From Cohnella luojiensis (GTDB lineage: Bacteria; Bacillota; Bacilli; Paenibacillales; Paenibacillaceae), in contig NZ_SOMN01000007.1 of assembly GCF_004564235.1 (NCBI RefSeq), forward strand, positions 98,938 through 162,937: DNA of 64,000 bases, given 5' to 3'. The notes below the pieces were generated by a model. The model searched no databases. It was not told where the DNA came from and was given only the letters and a program-made list of their open reading frames with translations. Shown here piece by piece: positions 53,162-62,004 of the stretch. Position 1 is the stretch's first letter. The number at the start of each line of letters is the position of its first letter. Position numbers and translations under genes: made by a program.

Positions 53162-55403
53162 AACGGTTCCCCTTTATCGTCCCCCCAAGATCCCCGAGGC
53201 GTCCCATCGCCTTAAGCACCCCAGGAAAAAACCACAATCGGACCGATGCGCTTCCTTCTCCGCTCGCATAAGTATATGTCCTGCGAAAGTCCAAGCCCGA
53301 TGCATGTTCCATCACGGAAATCGTTCTAGCCATTTGGTTGCCCGAGCCTCCGTGCCCAAGCAAGAAAAGCCTTAGATAATCCGTATAGACCGTATCCACT
53401 TTAATAAATTTAGACAGTTGGACTTTTCCATGCTCGATTAGGAGGTTCAGATCGAGCATGGCATTGCGAATGCCATAAACAAGCGCCGCTGCTAGAACCA
53501 AGAGAGGGTGTCCCAGCGCTCGGCTTTCAATCAATCCCTCCATCGTTCGGATAGCCAATCGAAAAGCGAATATTTCTCCATATGCAGCCGCGATATTCCC
53601 TGCCGGATTGTTTAATCCGTACAAGATGTACTCTACTTCTTGCAGATGAATATCAAGCGACGGCTTTCCGCCATGCAGCATTTCCTTAGCGAGTGAAGGA
53701 TCGAAATGGGATAACCGGGAAATCGAATATTCGGAGAAATACAATTGATCCCGAGTCCCAAGCAAGGAATCTTCTAAAGCATTCATCAATCCGCTGGATT
53801 CCGACATCGCCTCGTCCCTTGCCTCGGCGGGTTTGCCGTTTCTCTCCAACTTAGCTTGTTCCTCCTCGGTTTGATTCCATTCCCTGTTGTTATCGTAAAG
53901 GCCTTCAGTCCTTTCAAAGCTTATTTTCTCCTCCTCGGACCCGGAGAAGCCGCTTAACGTTCCCAAAAAATGCATCGCGCCAGACCATTCCGTTTTCGCT
54001 TTCTGCTCCTCTAGCTTGCGTTCGCTATCCTTTGAACGATGCCTTTGCAGCTTCATCAGACGCTCGGAGCATATCGAACCATTCGGGCCGTATGCCTGCG
54101 CGAAGTCTGAAAACATGCTCTGCAACCGAGCAGCTCCGCCTCGTAAAGCCGCCCCCATCCCCGTCGATCCCGGAACGGATGCAGCCAAGGAAGAGAAAGA
54201 CGCCGCCTCGTTCGCGAGAATCAGGCCTTGCGATTGTTGAAGACTGATCTCAGCCGCATATTGATCGAAGAAAACCGAATCCAGCACTAAATCATCAGCC
54301 ATATCTCGAAGCTGCTCCAGTGATTGTATTTGATCGCCAACCCCATTATTGTCTTCCCCAGCCGATACTTCGGCGGATGAGGAGTCCTCTGCTGTGCTTC
54401 TCGCTTGTTCCACAATTGCCCTCATCTCGTCATTGACTAACTTAGCTCTAAGGTAGGCTGCGTTAGCTTGTTCCCCGAATTTCTCGGATTTAGCACGAAT
54501 TGCAGTCGAGCGTTGGGAAAGGACTGCCGATAATGAGATGGCTCCAGACTCGTAAGCTGTGATAATAGCGCCATATCGCGGCCCTTCCACCTCATCATCC
54601 GCACGCTCCTCATCCGTATCTTCACCGTTTTCCTCCCGTCCCTTTTTCTCTTCCATGCGAATCCGTTGAGCTTCCGCCCGCGCTTCATCCTCTTGTCGTT
54701 TGTTTACGTAATCATCATATTGAGCCGCGAGATCGGCTATGGTGCTGATATCGCCCGAAGACTGACTGGCAGTAACCTCAGCCAATAACTGTTGGATGCC
54801 CGCACCCGCGCTTTTCTGAGCATTCAGAACTTCATCAAAGGCAGATTCCCGCCTATCGTATGCCTTCCGCATTTTCTCCAATAGGTCTACCGTCTCCGTT
54901 GCCTCTTTCAAGGCCACGGATACTCCTCGAAATCGATCCGCCACCTCCAAAGTCAAATCAATCGGGGCCTTATATTTCATTTCCTCGAGGATTTGCCTGC
55001 GAATAACGTCGTGGTCGCCCAGCGGTCGGCTTTCCGTGACATCCGTCTCCTCCCACCGAGTATCCAAGAACCTAAATGCCCCTGTTCCTTCCGGCGCGAT
55101 ATTCCCTTCCAAAGTATTTCTAAACAGCTCATTGGCCGACTCCCCGCCCCGGATGAACAGTCCGTACTTTGCATAGATTAGCGGATCAAAGGAGGACAGA
55201 GTTGAACGAACGCCCGACTTAACAGATAATTCAGCCTGTTTGCGGAATGCCGCTATCCTCGCGAAATCGATCAGTAAAGCTGTAAGCAATACGAAAGCCG
55301 CGGTAATCACGATAAAATAAATGGAAGCCGAGCCCGCTGTCGTACATACGCTTGCCTGCAAGCCGCGACTAGGGGACTTTCCCCTATTGCTTGAACCGTC
55401 CAT
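53124..55403 (-). CDS. TadG-like large pilus-assembly protein (DUF5702-like)
   Basis: 759 residues. One N-terminal helix, ASIYFIVITAAFVLLTALLIDFARIAAFR, precedes a large extracellular region. The middle (~165-480) is strongly helical and charged, with coiled-coil-like stretches (AQRIRMEEKKGREENGED). The C-terminal part (~590-759) carries ILYGLNNPAGNIAAAYGEIFAFRLAIRTM and SVRLWFFPGVLKAMGRLG. I place it with the TadG/DUF5702 group by position and topology. ATG with AAGGGGGTG upstream. Confidence 0.78.
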   Translation of the reverse strand: MDGSSNRGKSPSRGLQASVCTTAGSASIYFIVITAAFVLLTALLIDFARIAAFRKQAELSVKSGVRSTLSSFDPLIYAKYGLFIRGGESANELFRNTLEGNIAPEGTGAFRFLDTRWEETDVTESRPLGDHDVIRRQILEEMKYKAPIDLTLEVADRFRGVSVALKEATETVDLLEKMRKAYDRRESAFDEVLNAQKSAGAGIQQLLAEVTASQSSGDISTIADLAAQYDDYVNKRQEDEARAEAQRIRMEEKKGREENGEDTDEERADDEVEGPRYGAIITAYESGAISLSAVLSQRSTAIRAKSEKFGEQANAAYLRAKLVNDEMRAIVEQARSTAEDSSSAEVSAGEDNNGVGDQIQSLEQLRDMADDLVLDSVFFDQYAAEISLQQSQGLILANEAASFSSLAASVPGSTGMGAALRGGAARLQSMFSDFAQAYGPNGSICSERLMKLQRHRSKDSERKLEEQKAKTEWSGAMHFLGTLSGFSGSEEEKISFERTEGLYDNNREWNQTEEEQAKLERNGKPAEARDEAMSESSGLMNALEDSLLGTRDQLYFSEYSISRLSHFDPSLAKEMLHGGKPSLDIHLQEVEYILYGLNNPAGNIAAAYGEIFAFRLAIRTMEGLIESRALGHPLLVLAAALVYGIRNAMLDLNLLIEHGKVQLSKFIKVDTVYTDYLRLFLLGHGGSGNQMARTISVMEHASGLDFRRTYTYASGEGSASVRLWFFPGVLKAMGRLGDLGGTIKGNRYEATYTADISYQ

Positions 55404-55434
55404 TCAACTCACCCCCTTTCTTCTGAAAGTAAAA

Positions 55435-56121
55435 TTACGGCTTGCGTTTTCGCAGAACACCTCCTGCTTTGTCGCGATATTCCGACTCCCCCTCCTTCGC
55501 CCCCTTCATCTTGGCTGCGTAATAGCGCACTAAATCAAAGGTACGAAGAAACTCCGCGGGTTCTACAATCAGAGCAGAAACCTCGGATTCAGCTTCGCCT
55601 CTCCCGCGAAGCCAATTAAGCGGCTTTACATTCCATGAGCTAGATAGCTCCACGGCAACTTCACGCTGAATTCCGATGTTCTCGTATCTCATTTCTCCGT
55701 TTCCGACCTTATGGGAAGAAGCCGGCTCGACACTATATTTCCTCAACTTATCCACTGCGGAAGAACCATTGCTGCCCTCCGATTCAGAGTTAATCCCGGC
55801 ACTAACCTCCCGATTCTCCGAAACTAAGCCGAACAAGCCTTGGACGAGGCTGTCCTCGGTCAACCTCCAATATAATCCGTCGTACTTCCCCTCCGGGTAT
55901 GCACCGGTATGTGTATCCTTAGCCGAGTTTGACCAACCGAAAGCGGTTCGCTCCGCTGTCACCGTAGAACTGTAATAGAGAAGCGATTTCTGAGAAACGA
56001 ATAAGGCGAACAACAGAAGGATCAAGGTAATCATAACAACCCAAGGAAATATCAAGGCCGCTTCCAAGGAGATCGATCCCGACGTATTTGCCTTGCATTT
56101 GTATCTCGTGAGCGGAATCAT
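55435..56121 (-). CDS. TadE-like pseudopilin
   Basis: 228 residues from the ATG at 56121. A longer frame would run inside the Flp gene and is rejected. The N-terminal TSGSISLEAALIFPWVVMITLILLLFALF (12-40) is the TadE-type prepilin helix with Glu at +5. The rest is a soluble outer domain with SSTVTAERTAFGWS, a Ser/Gly-rich middle, and a basic end (GGVLRKRKP). It lies 14 bases after the pilin gene and 31 bases before the TadG-like gene. Confidence 0.83.
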   Translation of the reverse strand: MIPLTRYKCKANTSGSISLEAALIFPWVVMITLILLLFALFVSQKSLLYYSSTVTAERTAFGWSNSAKDTHTGAYPEGKYDGLYWRLTEDSLVQGLFGLVSENREVSAGINSESEGSNGSSAVDKLRKYSVEPASSHKVGNGEMRYENIGIQREVAVELSSSWNVKPLNWLRGRGEAESEVSALIVEPAEFLRTFDLVRYYAAKMKGAKEGESEYRDKAGGVLRKRKP

Positions 56122-56135
56122 TCCGCAGTCCCTGC

Positions 56136-56333
56136 TCACTCGAATACGGAATCGGCTTTGCCTTCTACAGATTCCATTAGCTCGCCCAGAAACTCCAGGA
56201 TCCAATCCTTGAACAAAATCGCAACGATAATGAGAACAGCCGCGATTAATACGAGCTCTAACGTGCTTAGTCCTTCCTCATCCCTCCAAAGTGCGCAAAC
56301 CGACTTCGTTCCGATTCGTAGTAAGTTTTCCAT
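56136..56333 (-). CDS. flp: Flp-type IVb pilin subunit
   Basis: 65 residues. A short leader ending WRDEEG (residues 16-21) is followed by LSTLELVLIAAVLIIVAILF, the hydrophobic pilin helix with Glu at +5. The predicted cleavage between Gly21 and Leu22 leaves a 44-residue mature subunit with an acidic tail (MESVEGKADSVFE). This is the Flp1-like major pilin of the tad system, processed by TadV and assembled by TadA, TadB and TadC. It is the fifth gene of the operon. Confidence 0.92.
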   Translation of the reverse strand: MENLLRIGTKSVCALWRDEEGLSTLELVLIAAVLIIVAILFKDWILEFLGELMESVEGKADSVFE

Positions 56334-56366
56334 CCGATCATTATCCTTTCTCCCAAGTAATGGATC

Positions 56367-57209
56367 TTACATCATAAACATCGCAGGAGCTCCTACCAGC
56401 ACCATAATCAATAAAAATACGAGCGTCAGCGGAAAAGCCAAACGCGAAGAAGCTTGCTCTCCAAGCGTACGGGCTATCGCCTTCCTCTTGTCCCACATTT
56501 GCCTCGTTAGTTCCCGTAAGGCCGGCACGAAGTCATCTCCCCCTCTTCGCGCGTTAATGAGCAAAGTAGTTGCGAACAACTTTACCTCAGGCACAGCGCA
56601 TCTTCTCCCCATCTCTTCAAGGGCAAGCGAAAGGCTCTCCCCTCGCTTCATCATCTCGATTGCGGCCATTAATTCCACGTATAGGGGATGCTTGCTCCCC
56701 TTTTTCTGTTCTAAGATTCTTGTCAATGCCCGCATTACGTTCTCCCCGGCGTTCACCATGAGCAGCAGCTTGCTAAGCAGCTCGGGTAATTCCATGACGA
56801 TCTCTTGGCGCCTTCTATTGACTTTACCGAAGAGCTCTTTCGTCCGAAGCACAGGCAAACAGCAAGCGATTATGAAACCCATAAGCAGTAAACCTGGGTT
56901 ACCCGACATCAAGGCTAACAGGCTTGTAATCGTTAAAGCGATATAGGAAAGACCGATACTTTCGGCTGTCCATGCGATCAATAGACCAAGAGAGCTGTCC
57001 CCCCCGTTCAGCAAGGACAAAGATAATCTCTGTTTATGCAGCAACGGGTGCAATCTTTCGTGGACCGGACGTATCCGCAGCATGACGACGAAAGGCTCAA
57101 TATGGATCAGAAACCGGTTCTCCTCGCGAACCCTCCAAGCTTTAATAACCAATCCCGCATAAAACGCTATTAAGCACGCGCTGACCATCTTCGGCATCCA
57201 ATCGCTCAT
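56367..57209 (-). CDS. tadC: TadC-like inner-membrane platform protein (type II secretion F family)
   Basis: 280 residues with helices near both ends and in the middle (LIAFYAGLVIKAW, LSYIALTITSLLALMSG, LLLMGFIIACCLPVL, LTLVFLLIMVLVGAP). The T2SSF domain is MELPELLSKLLLMVNAGENVMRALTRILEQ through ALEEMGRRCAVPEVKLFATTLL. With TadB it forms the membrane platform driven by TadA. It overlaps tadB by four bases (ATGA). Confidence 0.88.
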   Translation of the reverse strand: MSDWMPKMVSACLIAFYAGLVIKAWRVREENRFLIHIEPFVVMLRIRPVHERLHPLLHKQRLSLSLLNGGDSSLGLLIAWTAESIGLSYIALTITSLLALMSGNPGLLLMGFIIACCLPVLRTKELFGKVNRRRQEIVMELPELLSKLLLMVNAGENVMRALTRILEQKKGSKHPLYVELMAAIEMMKRGESLSLALEEMGRRCAVPEVKLFATTLLINARRGGDDFVPALRELTRQMWDKRKAIARTLGEQASSRLAFPLTLVFLLIMVLVGAPAMFMM

Positions 57210-57946
57210 AGCTTAATATCCATAATTCGAGACATCCACCAGCTACAACCCATTAATAGGAGAATGCATACCGTTAGTAACACGATTCCCATTCCTTGAT
57301 GCAGGGGTTGCATATAATCGGCGGCCATAAATCCAAGAATGCCAACGAAAGCGAAAGGCATCCCCATCATAATCCGCGACTCGAATTTCTTTTGCGAGAT
57401 CAGCACGGAAACTTCAAGCTCGACCTCGAGCTTCTCCCCGATAAGCTGCGAGGTCTTGCGAACGACCTCCACCAAATCGCCCCCCGCCCTTTTGCAAATA
57501 CCGATGACGTCCGCGAAGCTCTTCAACTCCTCCAAGTCCGAACGCTTCGCGAAATCTCGCAAGCATGCTTCCAACTGCTCCCCGTTCTTGAGCCGATTGG
57601 CAATCGCCTTTAGCTCGATTATTAAATCAGACCGTGTATCTCCGATAAGAAGAACCAGATCGTTCTCCAATGTCATAAAGGCATTTTCGACCGATCTACC
57701 CGCGGATAGCAACGAAGATAGAGCGTGCAAGGCATCCTTAAATTGCAACCTTAGCTTTTCCCGTCGCTTTCTGCACAAAGCCTTCGCATAGTAACGGGGG
57801 TAGAGCAAACCGACCGGTGTCGCCGCCAGCGCGATAATCGAATGACGATACATCAACCAAATGACCGTGAAGCACAATACGCAACCTACGGCATTGGCCC
57901 AAAGCTTCTCGATAGTACTTAGACGATAAGTTCCGTACTCCGTCAT
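57206..57946 (-). CDS. tadB: TadB-like inner-membrane platform protein (type II secretion F family)
   Basis: 246 residues with two N-terminal helices and two C-terminal helices flanking the T2SSF domain: QFKDALHALSSLLSAGRSVENAFMTLENDL through FADVIGICKRAGGDLVEVVRKTSQLIGEKLEVELEV. Partner of TadC in the pilus motor platform. ATG overlaps the end of tadA by four bases. Confidence 0.9.
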   Translation of the reverse strand: MTEYGTYRLSTIEKLWANAVGCVLCFTVIWLMYRHSIIALAATPVGLLYPRYYAKALCRKRREKLRLQFKDALHALSSLLSAGRSVENAFMTLENDLVLLIGDTRSDLIIELKAIANRLKNGEQLEACLRDFAKRSDLEELKSFADVIGICKRAGGDLVEVVRKTSQLIGEKLEVELEVSVLISQKKFESRIMMGMPFAFVGILGFMAADYMQPLHQGMGIVLLTVCILLLMGCSWWMSRIMDIKL

Positions 57947-59184
57947 CCTGCTTCCCCTCCCAGAAGTCCGGCATGACGCAGCTTACGAATATCACGAAGT
58001 GGTTCAACCCGCCTTAATCTTCCTACGATACGGCCATTATGTTCACCCTCTTCCTCGAAGCGGAATAATACGCTCAGCTCGACTTCCCCATCCCGGATAC
58101 CCGCGATTTCGCAAATCTCCGTTACCCTGCGCGTAGAATCGCGGAATCGGCTTAGTTGAATAACCACATCTACTGCCGAAGCGATCTGTTGTCTGACTAC
58201 CGGCACGGGCAATTCCGCCCCGCTTAACACCATCGTCTCAAGTCTCGAGATCATATCCTTGGCTCCATTCGAGTGTCCGGTCGATAAGCTGCCTTCATGT
58301 CCAGTATTCATGGCCTGAAGCATATCAAGCGCCTCCGCTCCCCTGACCTCGCCGACAATGATACGGTTAGGACGCATTCGCAAGGAGGCTCGGATAAGCT
58401 CGCGTATGCCGATCTGACCCTTGCCCTCGCTATTAGCATTACGCGTTTCTAAAGATACTAGGTTTGGCACGCCGCGTATTTGCAGCTCCGCCGCATCCTC
58501 AATCGTGATTACCCGTTCATCCGCCGGTATCCATTGGGATAGCGCGTTAAGAAAGGTGGTCTTTCCCGAGCCCGTTCCACCACTAATGAACAGGTTATAT
58601 TTGGCCTCAACCATCTGGCGAAGGAAATCGGAGGCCTCTTGCGACAAGGTCTCCTTTTCTATCAGTTCCTTCATTCCAAGCGGGCTATGCGGAAACCGTC
58701 GTATCGTAACCGTCGGCCCCTTCAAAGCAATCGGAGGCAAGACCACATGAACCCTTGAGCCATCAGGTAAACGGGCATCGACGATCGGCGAAGCCTCGTT
58801 CACGATCCGATTCACCCGCCCCACCATGCTTTGAATAAGATCCTCCAGCCTTTCGGGGCTTTCGAAGCCCAAATTTACCGATTTCAGTTCTCCTTGACGC
58901 TCGATATAAATTTCATCGTGCGAGTTGATCATGATTTCCGTGATCTCTTGATCTTCCAATAATGGCTGCAGCGCGTCCAATCCGCGGAAGGAATGAAATA
59001 ACCTCTTGACCGCTGACTTACGCTCTCCTGCGGTCATCGTGCGAGTTCGTTCCCTTCGGAACAGCTCATTCTCGATCAACTGCCCTAGCTGGTCATCCGA
59101 CAGAGAGCTATCCCACGATAACCGCGAGCGTACGGCTTCCCTTAGCTCAGCCAGCTCCTCTAACGTGAGACCGCTGATTTCCAT
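57943..59184 (-). CDS. tadA: Tad pilus assembly ATPase TadA/CpaF
   Basis: 413 residues, a secretion ATPase of the TadA/VirB11 group. Walker A is GGTGSGKT (202-209), the Asp box is in VITIEDAAELQI, Walker B is RIIVGEVRGAEALDML (274-289), and the His box is NTGHEGSLSTGHSN (293-306). The N-terminal ~60 residues form the helical region of CpaF. It is a cytoplasmic hexamer that powers Flp pilus extension. The start (ATG after GGAGGGAAG) is within the end of the CpaE-like gene (38-base overlap). Confidence 0.95.
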   Translation of the reverse strand: MEISGLTLEELAELREAVRSRLSWDSSLSDDQLGQLIENELFRRERTRTMTAGERKSAVKRLFHSFRGLDALQPLLEDQEITEIMINSHDEIYIERQGELKSVNLGFESPERLEDLIQSMVGRVNRIVNEASPIVDARLPDGSRVHVVLPPIALKGPTVTIRRFPHSPLGMKELIEKETLSQEASDFLRQMVEAKYNLFISGGTGSGKTTFLNALSQWIPADERVITIEDAAELQIRGVPNLVSLETRNANSEGKGQIGIRELIRASLRMRPNRIIVGEVRGAEALDMLQAMNTGHEGSLSTGHSNGAKDMISRLETMVLSGAELPVPVVRQQIASAVDVVIQLSRFRDSTRRVTEICEIAGIRDGEVELSVLFRFEEEGEHNGRIVGRLRRVEPLRDIRKLRHAGLLGGEAG

Positions 59185-60289
59185 GACCTTCTTCCCTCCT
59201 TCTTCTTACGCTTGGTGAATTCCCTCCTATCTCCAATCCAAGAAGCAATTGCTCAACCGCTCCTGAGAAAGCGGGAGAAGCGAGCAGTCTCCCCGGTTGA
59301 TCTATCGTTTTCCATTGCGGGATGTACGGAAGTACAACCTTAGGAGCTTCCCCGGGTAAATTCCACTGATTGATTAAGCCTCCTCCGATAGCTTTGTTCA
59401 ATACAAACGAAAGCTTAGATATCTTCTCGGAAATATGGGCTTGCCAATAACGAAGCAGCTTCTCCGACTTCATGAGCCCTTGAGCATCATCGGCAATCAA
59501 CCATACGACCCGATCGCTTAAATCCAGAAGCCTGCGATGCCATTCACCCGCTCCCGAATCGGGATCGATCACGATCATGTCATATCGGCCCATGTTACGG
59601 AATTTTTCTAATAGTGCCTCCATTAATTCCGGAGTCAGCGCTAACCGTTCTCCTGGATGATCAGGCGCATCGACATAATCGGTGCGTAATTGCGGCTGGT
59701 GACGGCAGAGCTGCTCCAGCAAAGAATCCCATTGTTCAGGGTGTGCCTGCAACGCATAAAGCAAGCGAGACAAGCTATCCGGTTCACCCTTGCCGAATAG
59801 TAATGAAGTCGCATTCAAGGCTTCCATATTCATGTAGAAGGTACGCAATCCGCGTTCTCCTGCTTGACGGATTAAATTCAAAGCTACGGTTGTTTTGCCA
59901 ACTCCACCCGAAGCGGAGAAAACGGTTACCACCTGGCATCCGGAAGTAGAGCCTCCCTGATTCGCGGCCATCCCAGACCTAATTCCCGATAGGATGCTGG
60001 GTAACGGCTGGTATTGAACAATCTCTTGCCATCGCCCGTCGACCATCCCCTTCTGCTTAACCAACGATATGACCTTCCCTGCCCGATCGCACAATGTACC
60101 CGCCTCTAGTAACATATCCGCCTGCCCGATCAATAGGTCGACCATAGCGTTATTCTGAAGCTCTTTTCTCAATGCGCTGCCATGCGTGTAGACCCCAATG
60201 TCCCATCCCGTTTCTTCCTCACGCAAATATTCCGCAAGCTTAGCTGCATATTCGCGATGCGAAATCGCCAGCACAACCCTTTTCGCCAT
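59147..60289 (-). CDS. CpaE/TadZ-like pilus localisation ATPase
   Basis: 380 residues. The N-terminal ~110 residues resemble an atypical receiver domain (VVLAISHREYAAKLAEYLREEETGWDIGVYTHG). The ATPase part has the deviant Walker A SASGGVGKTTVALNLI, lacking the signature first Lys of ParA-type KGGxGKT, and DMIVIDPDSGAGEWH as Walker B. CpaE/TadZ proteins position the pilus machine in the cell. First gene of the tad operon, ATG after AAGGAGG, behind a leader with a terminator-like hairpin. Confidence 0.9.
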   Translation of the reverse strand: MAKRVVLAISHREYAAKLAEYLREEETGWDIGVYTHGSALRKELQNNAMVDLLIGQADMLLEAGTLCDRAGKVISLVKQKGMVDGRWQEIVQYQPLPSILSGIRSGMAANQGGSTSGCQVVTVFSASGGVGKTTVALNLIRQAGERGLRTFYMNMEALNATSLLFGKGEPDSLSRLLYALQAHPEQWDSLLEQLCRHQPQLRTDYVDAPDHPGERLALTPELMEALLEKFRNMGRYDMIVIDPDSGAGEWHRRLLDLSDRVVWLIADDAQGLMKSEKLLRYWQAHISEKISKLSFVLNKAIGGGLINQWNLPGEAPKVVLPYIPQWKTIDQPGRLLASPAFSGAVEQLLLGLEIGGNSPSVRRRREEGHGNQRSHVRGAG

Positions 60290-60320
60290 CCCTATTCCTC
60301 CTTGTCAGGAAATACAAAAA

Positions 60321-60366
60321 ACCGCAAACCCCGACGCTTAACGTCAGAGTTTGCGGTGCTTCCGCA
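60321..60366 (-). promoter_or_regulatory. Attenuator-like leader of the tad operon: terminator and competing hairpin
   Basis: On the minus strand TGCGG-AAGCA-CCGCA (60366-60352) can pair with itself. The same CCGCA begins the longer terminator stem ACCGCAAAC...GTTTGCGGT (60357-60321), which has an inner GACG/CGTC pair and is followed by TTTTTTG. Only one of the two can form at once. It lies in the 5' leader, 32 bases ahead of the first tad gene. Confidence 0.65.
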
Positions 60367-60390
60367 TAGCTTTTGTGAATGTGTATCGAT

Positions 60391-60419
60391 AAGATACCAT
60401 GAGTTACCATTTTCGTCAA
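60391..60419 (-). promoter_or_regulatory. Sigma-A-type promoter of the tad operon
   Basis: On the minus strand TTGACG (60419-60414) and TATCTT (60396-60391) are spaced 17 bases. The predicted start of transcription (~60384) is just ahead of the attenuator hairpins, giving a leader of about 95 bases. Confidence 0.72.
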
Positions 60420-60501
60420 TGATGCCGTTAAAAATTTTCTTTTGTTTGCACTGAATAAATCTATAAACGATAGCCTGTCCCATAATGAATGTTAATATTC
60501 G

Positions 60502-60546
60502 AAAAACCCGCAAACCCAGGCTGAGGTCCTGGATTTGCGGGTTTTT
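60502..60546 (-). terminator. Rho-independent terminator of the guanylate-kinase-like gene
   Basis: AAAACCCGCAAA and TTTGCGGGTTTT arms continue into CCAGG/CCTGG around a seven-base loop; five T residues follow on the minus strand. It ends the upstream transcript before the tad promoter. Confidence 0.9.
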
Positions 60547-60565
60547 ATGCTGAATTGCTTAAAGA

Positions 60566-61153
60566 TTAGTCCTTATCGATCAAGTCGCGCTGCAGGTATG
60601 TTTCCAACGTATTCGTTATTTCGTAAGTGGTTTGCCCTAAATCATAATTTTCGAATGCATGCTCGCAGGAGCCTCGATAACCCATCTCTAAGTCATAGTG
60701 ACTGAGATGCTTTTCGATGACTTCCTCCGGTAGGCCAAGCGCGCGCTCCCGTTCCTCCACCGTCCTTCGATCGGTGTAAAGGAATAATCGAATAACTTTA
60801 TCCCCGTATATCTTCTTTAAAATGCTCGCGCCCTCATGATTCATAATGAGATATACAGAGTCGATATGGTTCAGCTTGCTCTCAATATCCAAGCTACGAA
60901 TTCCGTAATGATTACCGTCAATCTCGACGCTCTCAAGAAATTCGCCTTGCTTCTCCATTTCGTCGTAAGCTTCATGCGTAATAAAGTGATAATCCTGTCC
61001 GTTTACTTCTCCAGGTCTTTGCGAACGAGTCACGAAAGATACGATCTTCTCCATCCCGAAGGTTTGACCTACGGCCTCCGCTACTGATTTCCGTCCCGAT
61101 CCGTCGGGTCCCGTAAATACGATAATCTTATTCCGGTCGTTCAGCTCGTACAT
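60566..61153 (-). CDS. Guanylate-kinase-like P-loop protein with atypical Walker A
   Basis: 195 residues from the ATG at 61153, with GAGGGAG nine bases upstream. The guanylate kinase fold is visible in IIVFTGPDGSGRKSVAEAVG, VSFVTRSQRPGEVNGQDYHFITHEAYDEM (GMP-binding), FLESVEIDGNHYGI, and VIRLFLYTDRRTVEERERALG. The P-loop is GPDGSGRKS where enzymes have GPSGxGKGT: the catalytic Lys position is Arg with a Lys after it. It may be a GMP/dGMP kinase of altered activity or a non-catalytic binder. It sits upstream of the tad operon, separated by a terminator. Confidence 0.8.
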   Translation of the reverse strand: MYELNDRNKIIVFTGPDGSGRKSVAEAVGQTFGMEKIVSFVTRSQRPGEVNGQDYHFITHEAYDEMEKQGEFLESVEIDGNHYGIRSLDIESKLNHIDSVYLIMNHEGASILKKIYGDKVIRLFLYTDRRTVEERERALGLPEEVIEKHLSHYDLEMGYRGSCEHAFENYDLGQTTYEITNTLETYLQRDLIDKD

Positions 61154-61441
61154 CCGCACCATCTCCCTCTTCATGAAAAAAGATGTAATACTCACTATGT
61201 GCAGAATTATCTGATTATTACTTAGTATAGGAGATCTGCGATCAGAACGTCAATAAAATGCCCGAAATGATACGTTTATCGCCAAAATGCTTCTGAATTC
61301 GCCCATTTCCGTCTTCTTATTTCATAAAAAAAATATCGACCACAATTTCCCTTAATTAAGAAGCCCTCAAATTTCCTACATGGGGACAAGCCGCGTGCTA
61401 TACTTCCATTTGTCACCTAGATCACCTATAGGAGGGTTAAT

Positions 61442-61996
61442 ATGACTAAAAATATCCAATTCAAGAAATTCATTATCGGTGCTGCATGCTTCATGATTAT
61501 GGCTACGGGAAGCGGCGTTGTCGCTGGACAGCAATCCGCTCATGCTGCAACGGTAACCGCAAATACAGCTGTTCAAGAAAACGCGGTAACTGCAAGCTCG
61601 ACGTCAGCTCAGAAGAAAAATGCCATTATCGCTCACTCCAAAAGCTTAATCGGCAAAGTACGCTACAAATTCGGAGTTAACAATCCAAGCAAGCTTTGGT
61701 TCGATTGCTCCTCCTTCACTAAATATGTATTCGGAAAACAAGGAATTAGTCTGAAGTGGGGCTCCGTGGCTCAAAGTAAACAAGGCTCGTTCGTCGCCCG
61801 GAAAAACCTGCAGAAGGGCGATCTGATCTTCCTCAGCGTCAGCAAGCCCGGCAGAATCAATCACGTCGGCATCTACATCGGCGGCGGCCTGTTCATTCAC
61901 AACACGATTGGCAGTTCCCATAACGGTCTTCTGATCAGCAACATTAACTCTAGCTCTTACACGAAGCGTTACATTACCGCTCGTCGCGTAGGCTAG
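61442..61996 (+). CDS. Secreted NlpC/P60-family cell-wall hydrolase
   Basis: 184 residues. A signal peptide (FKKFIIGAACFMIMATGSGVVAG) likely ends after SAHAA near residue 36, followed by a short Thr/Ala/Ser spacer. The NlpC/P60 domain (~60-184) has catalytic Cys89 in FDCSSFTKYVF, His141 in INHVGIYIG and a third polar residue, His153, in LFIHN. The family cleaves gamma-D-glutamyl-meso-diaminopimelate bonds in peptidoglycan stems. No SH3 or LysM anchor. ATG preceded by AGGAGGG. A strong terminator follows. Confidence 0.92.
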   Translation: MTKNIQFKKFIIGAACFMIMATGSGVVAGQQSAHAATVTANTAVQENAVTASSTSAQKKNAIIAHSKSLIGKVRYKFGVNNPSKLWFDCSSFTKYVFGKQGISLKWGSVAQSKQGSFVARKNLQKGDLIFLSVSKPGRINHVGIYIGGGLFIHNTIGSSHNGLLISNINSSSYTKRYITARRVG

Positions 61997-62004
61997 TTAT
62001 AAAC

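Noticed and set aside
60321..60384. A GEMM-type cyclic-di-GMP riboswitch in the tad leader
   Set aside because: The leader is too short and lacks the conserved GEMM-I blocks (GGGCAAACC and GGACGCAAAGCC); only the attenuator geometry is supported.
60292..60513. A 73-codon minus-strand frame between the guanylate-kinase-like gene and the tad operon
   Set aside because: It runs through the promoter, the attenuator hairpins and the tad ribosome site, and has no ribosome site of its own.
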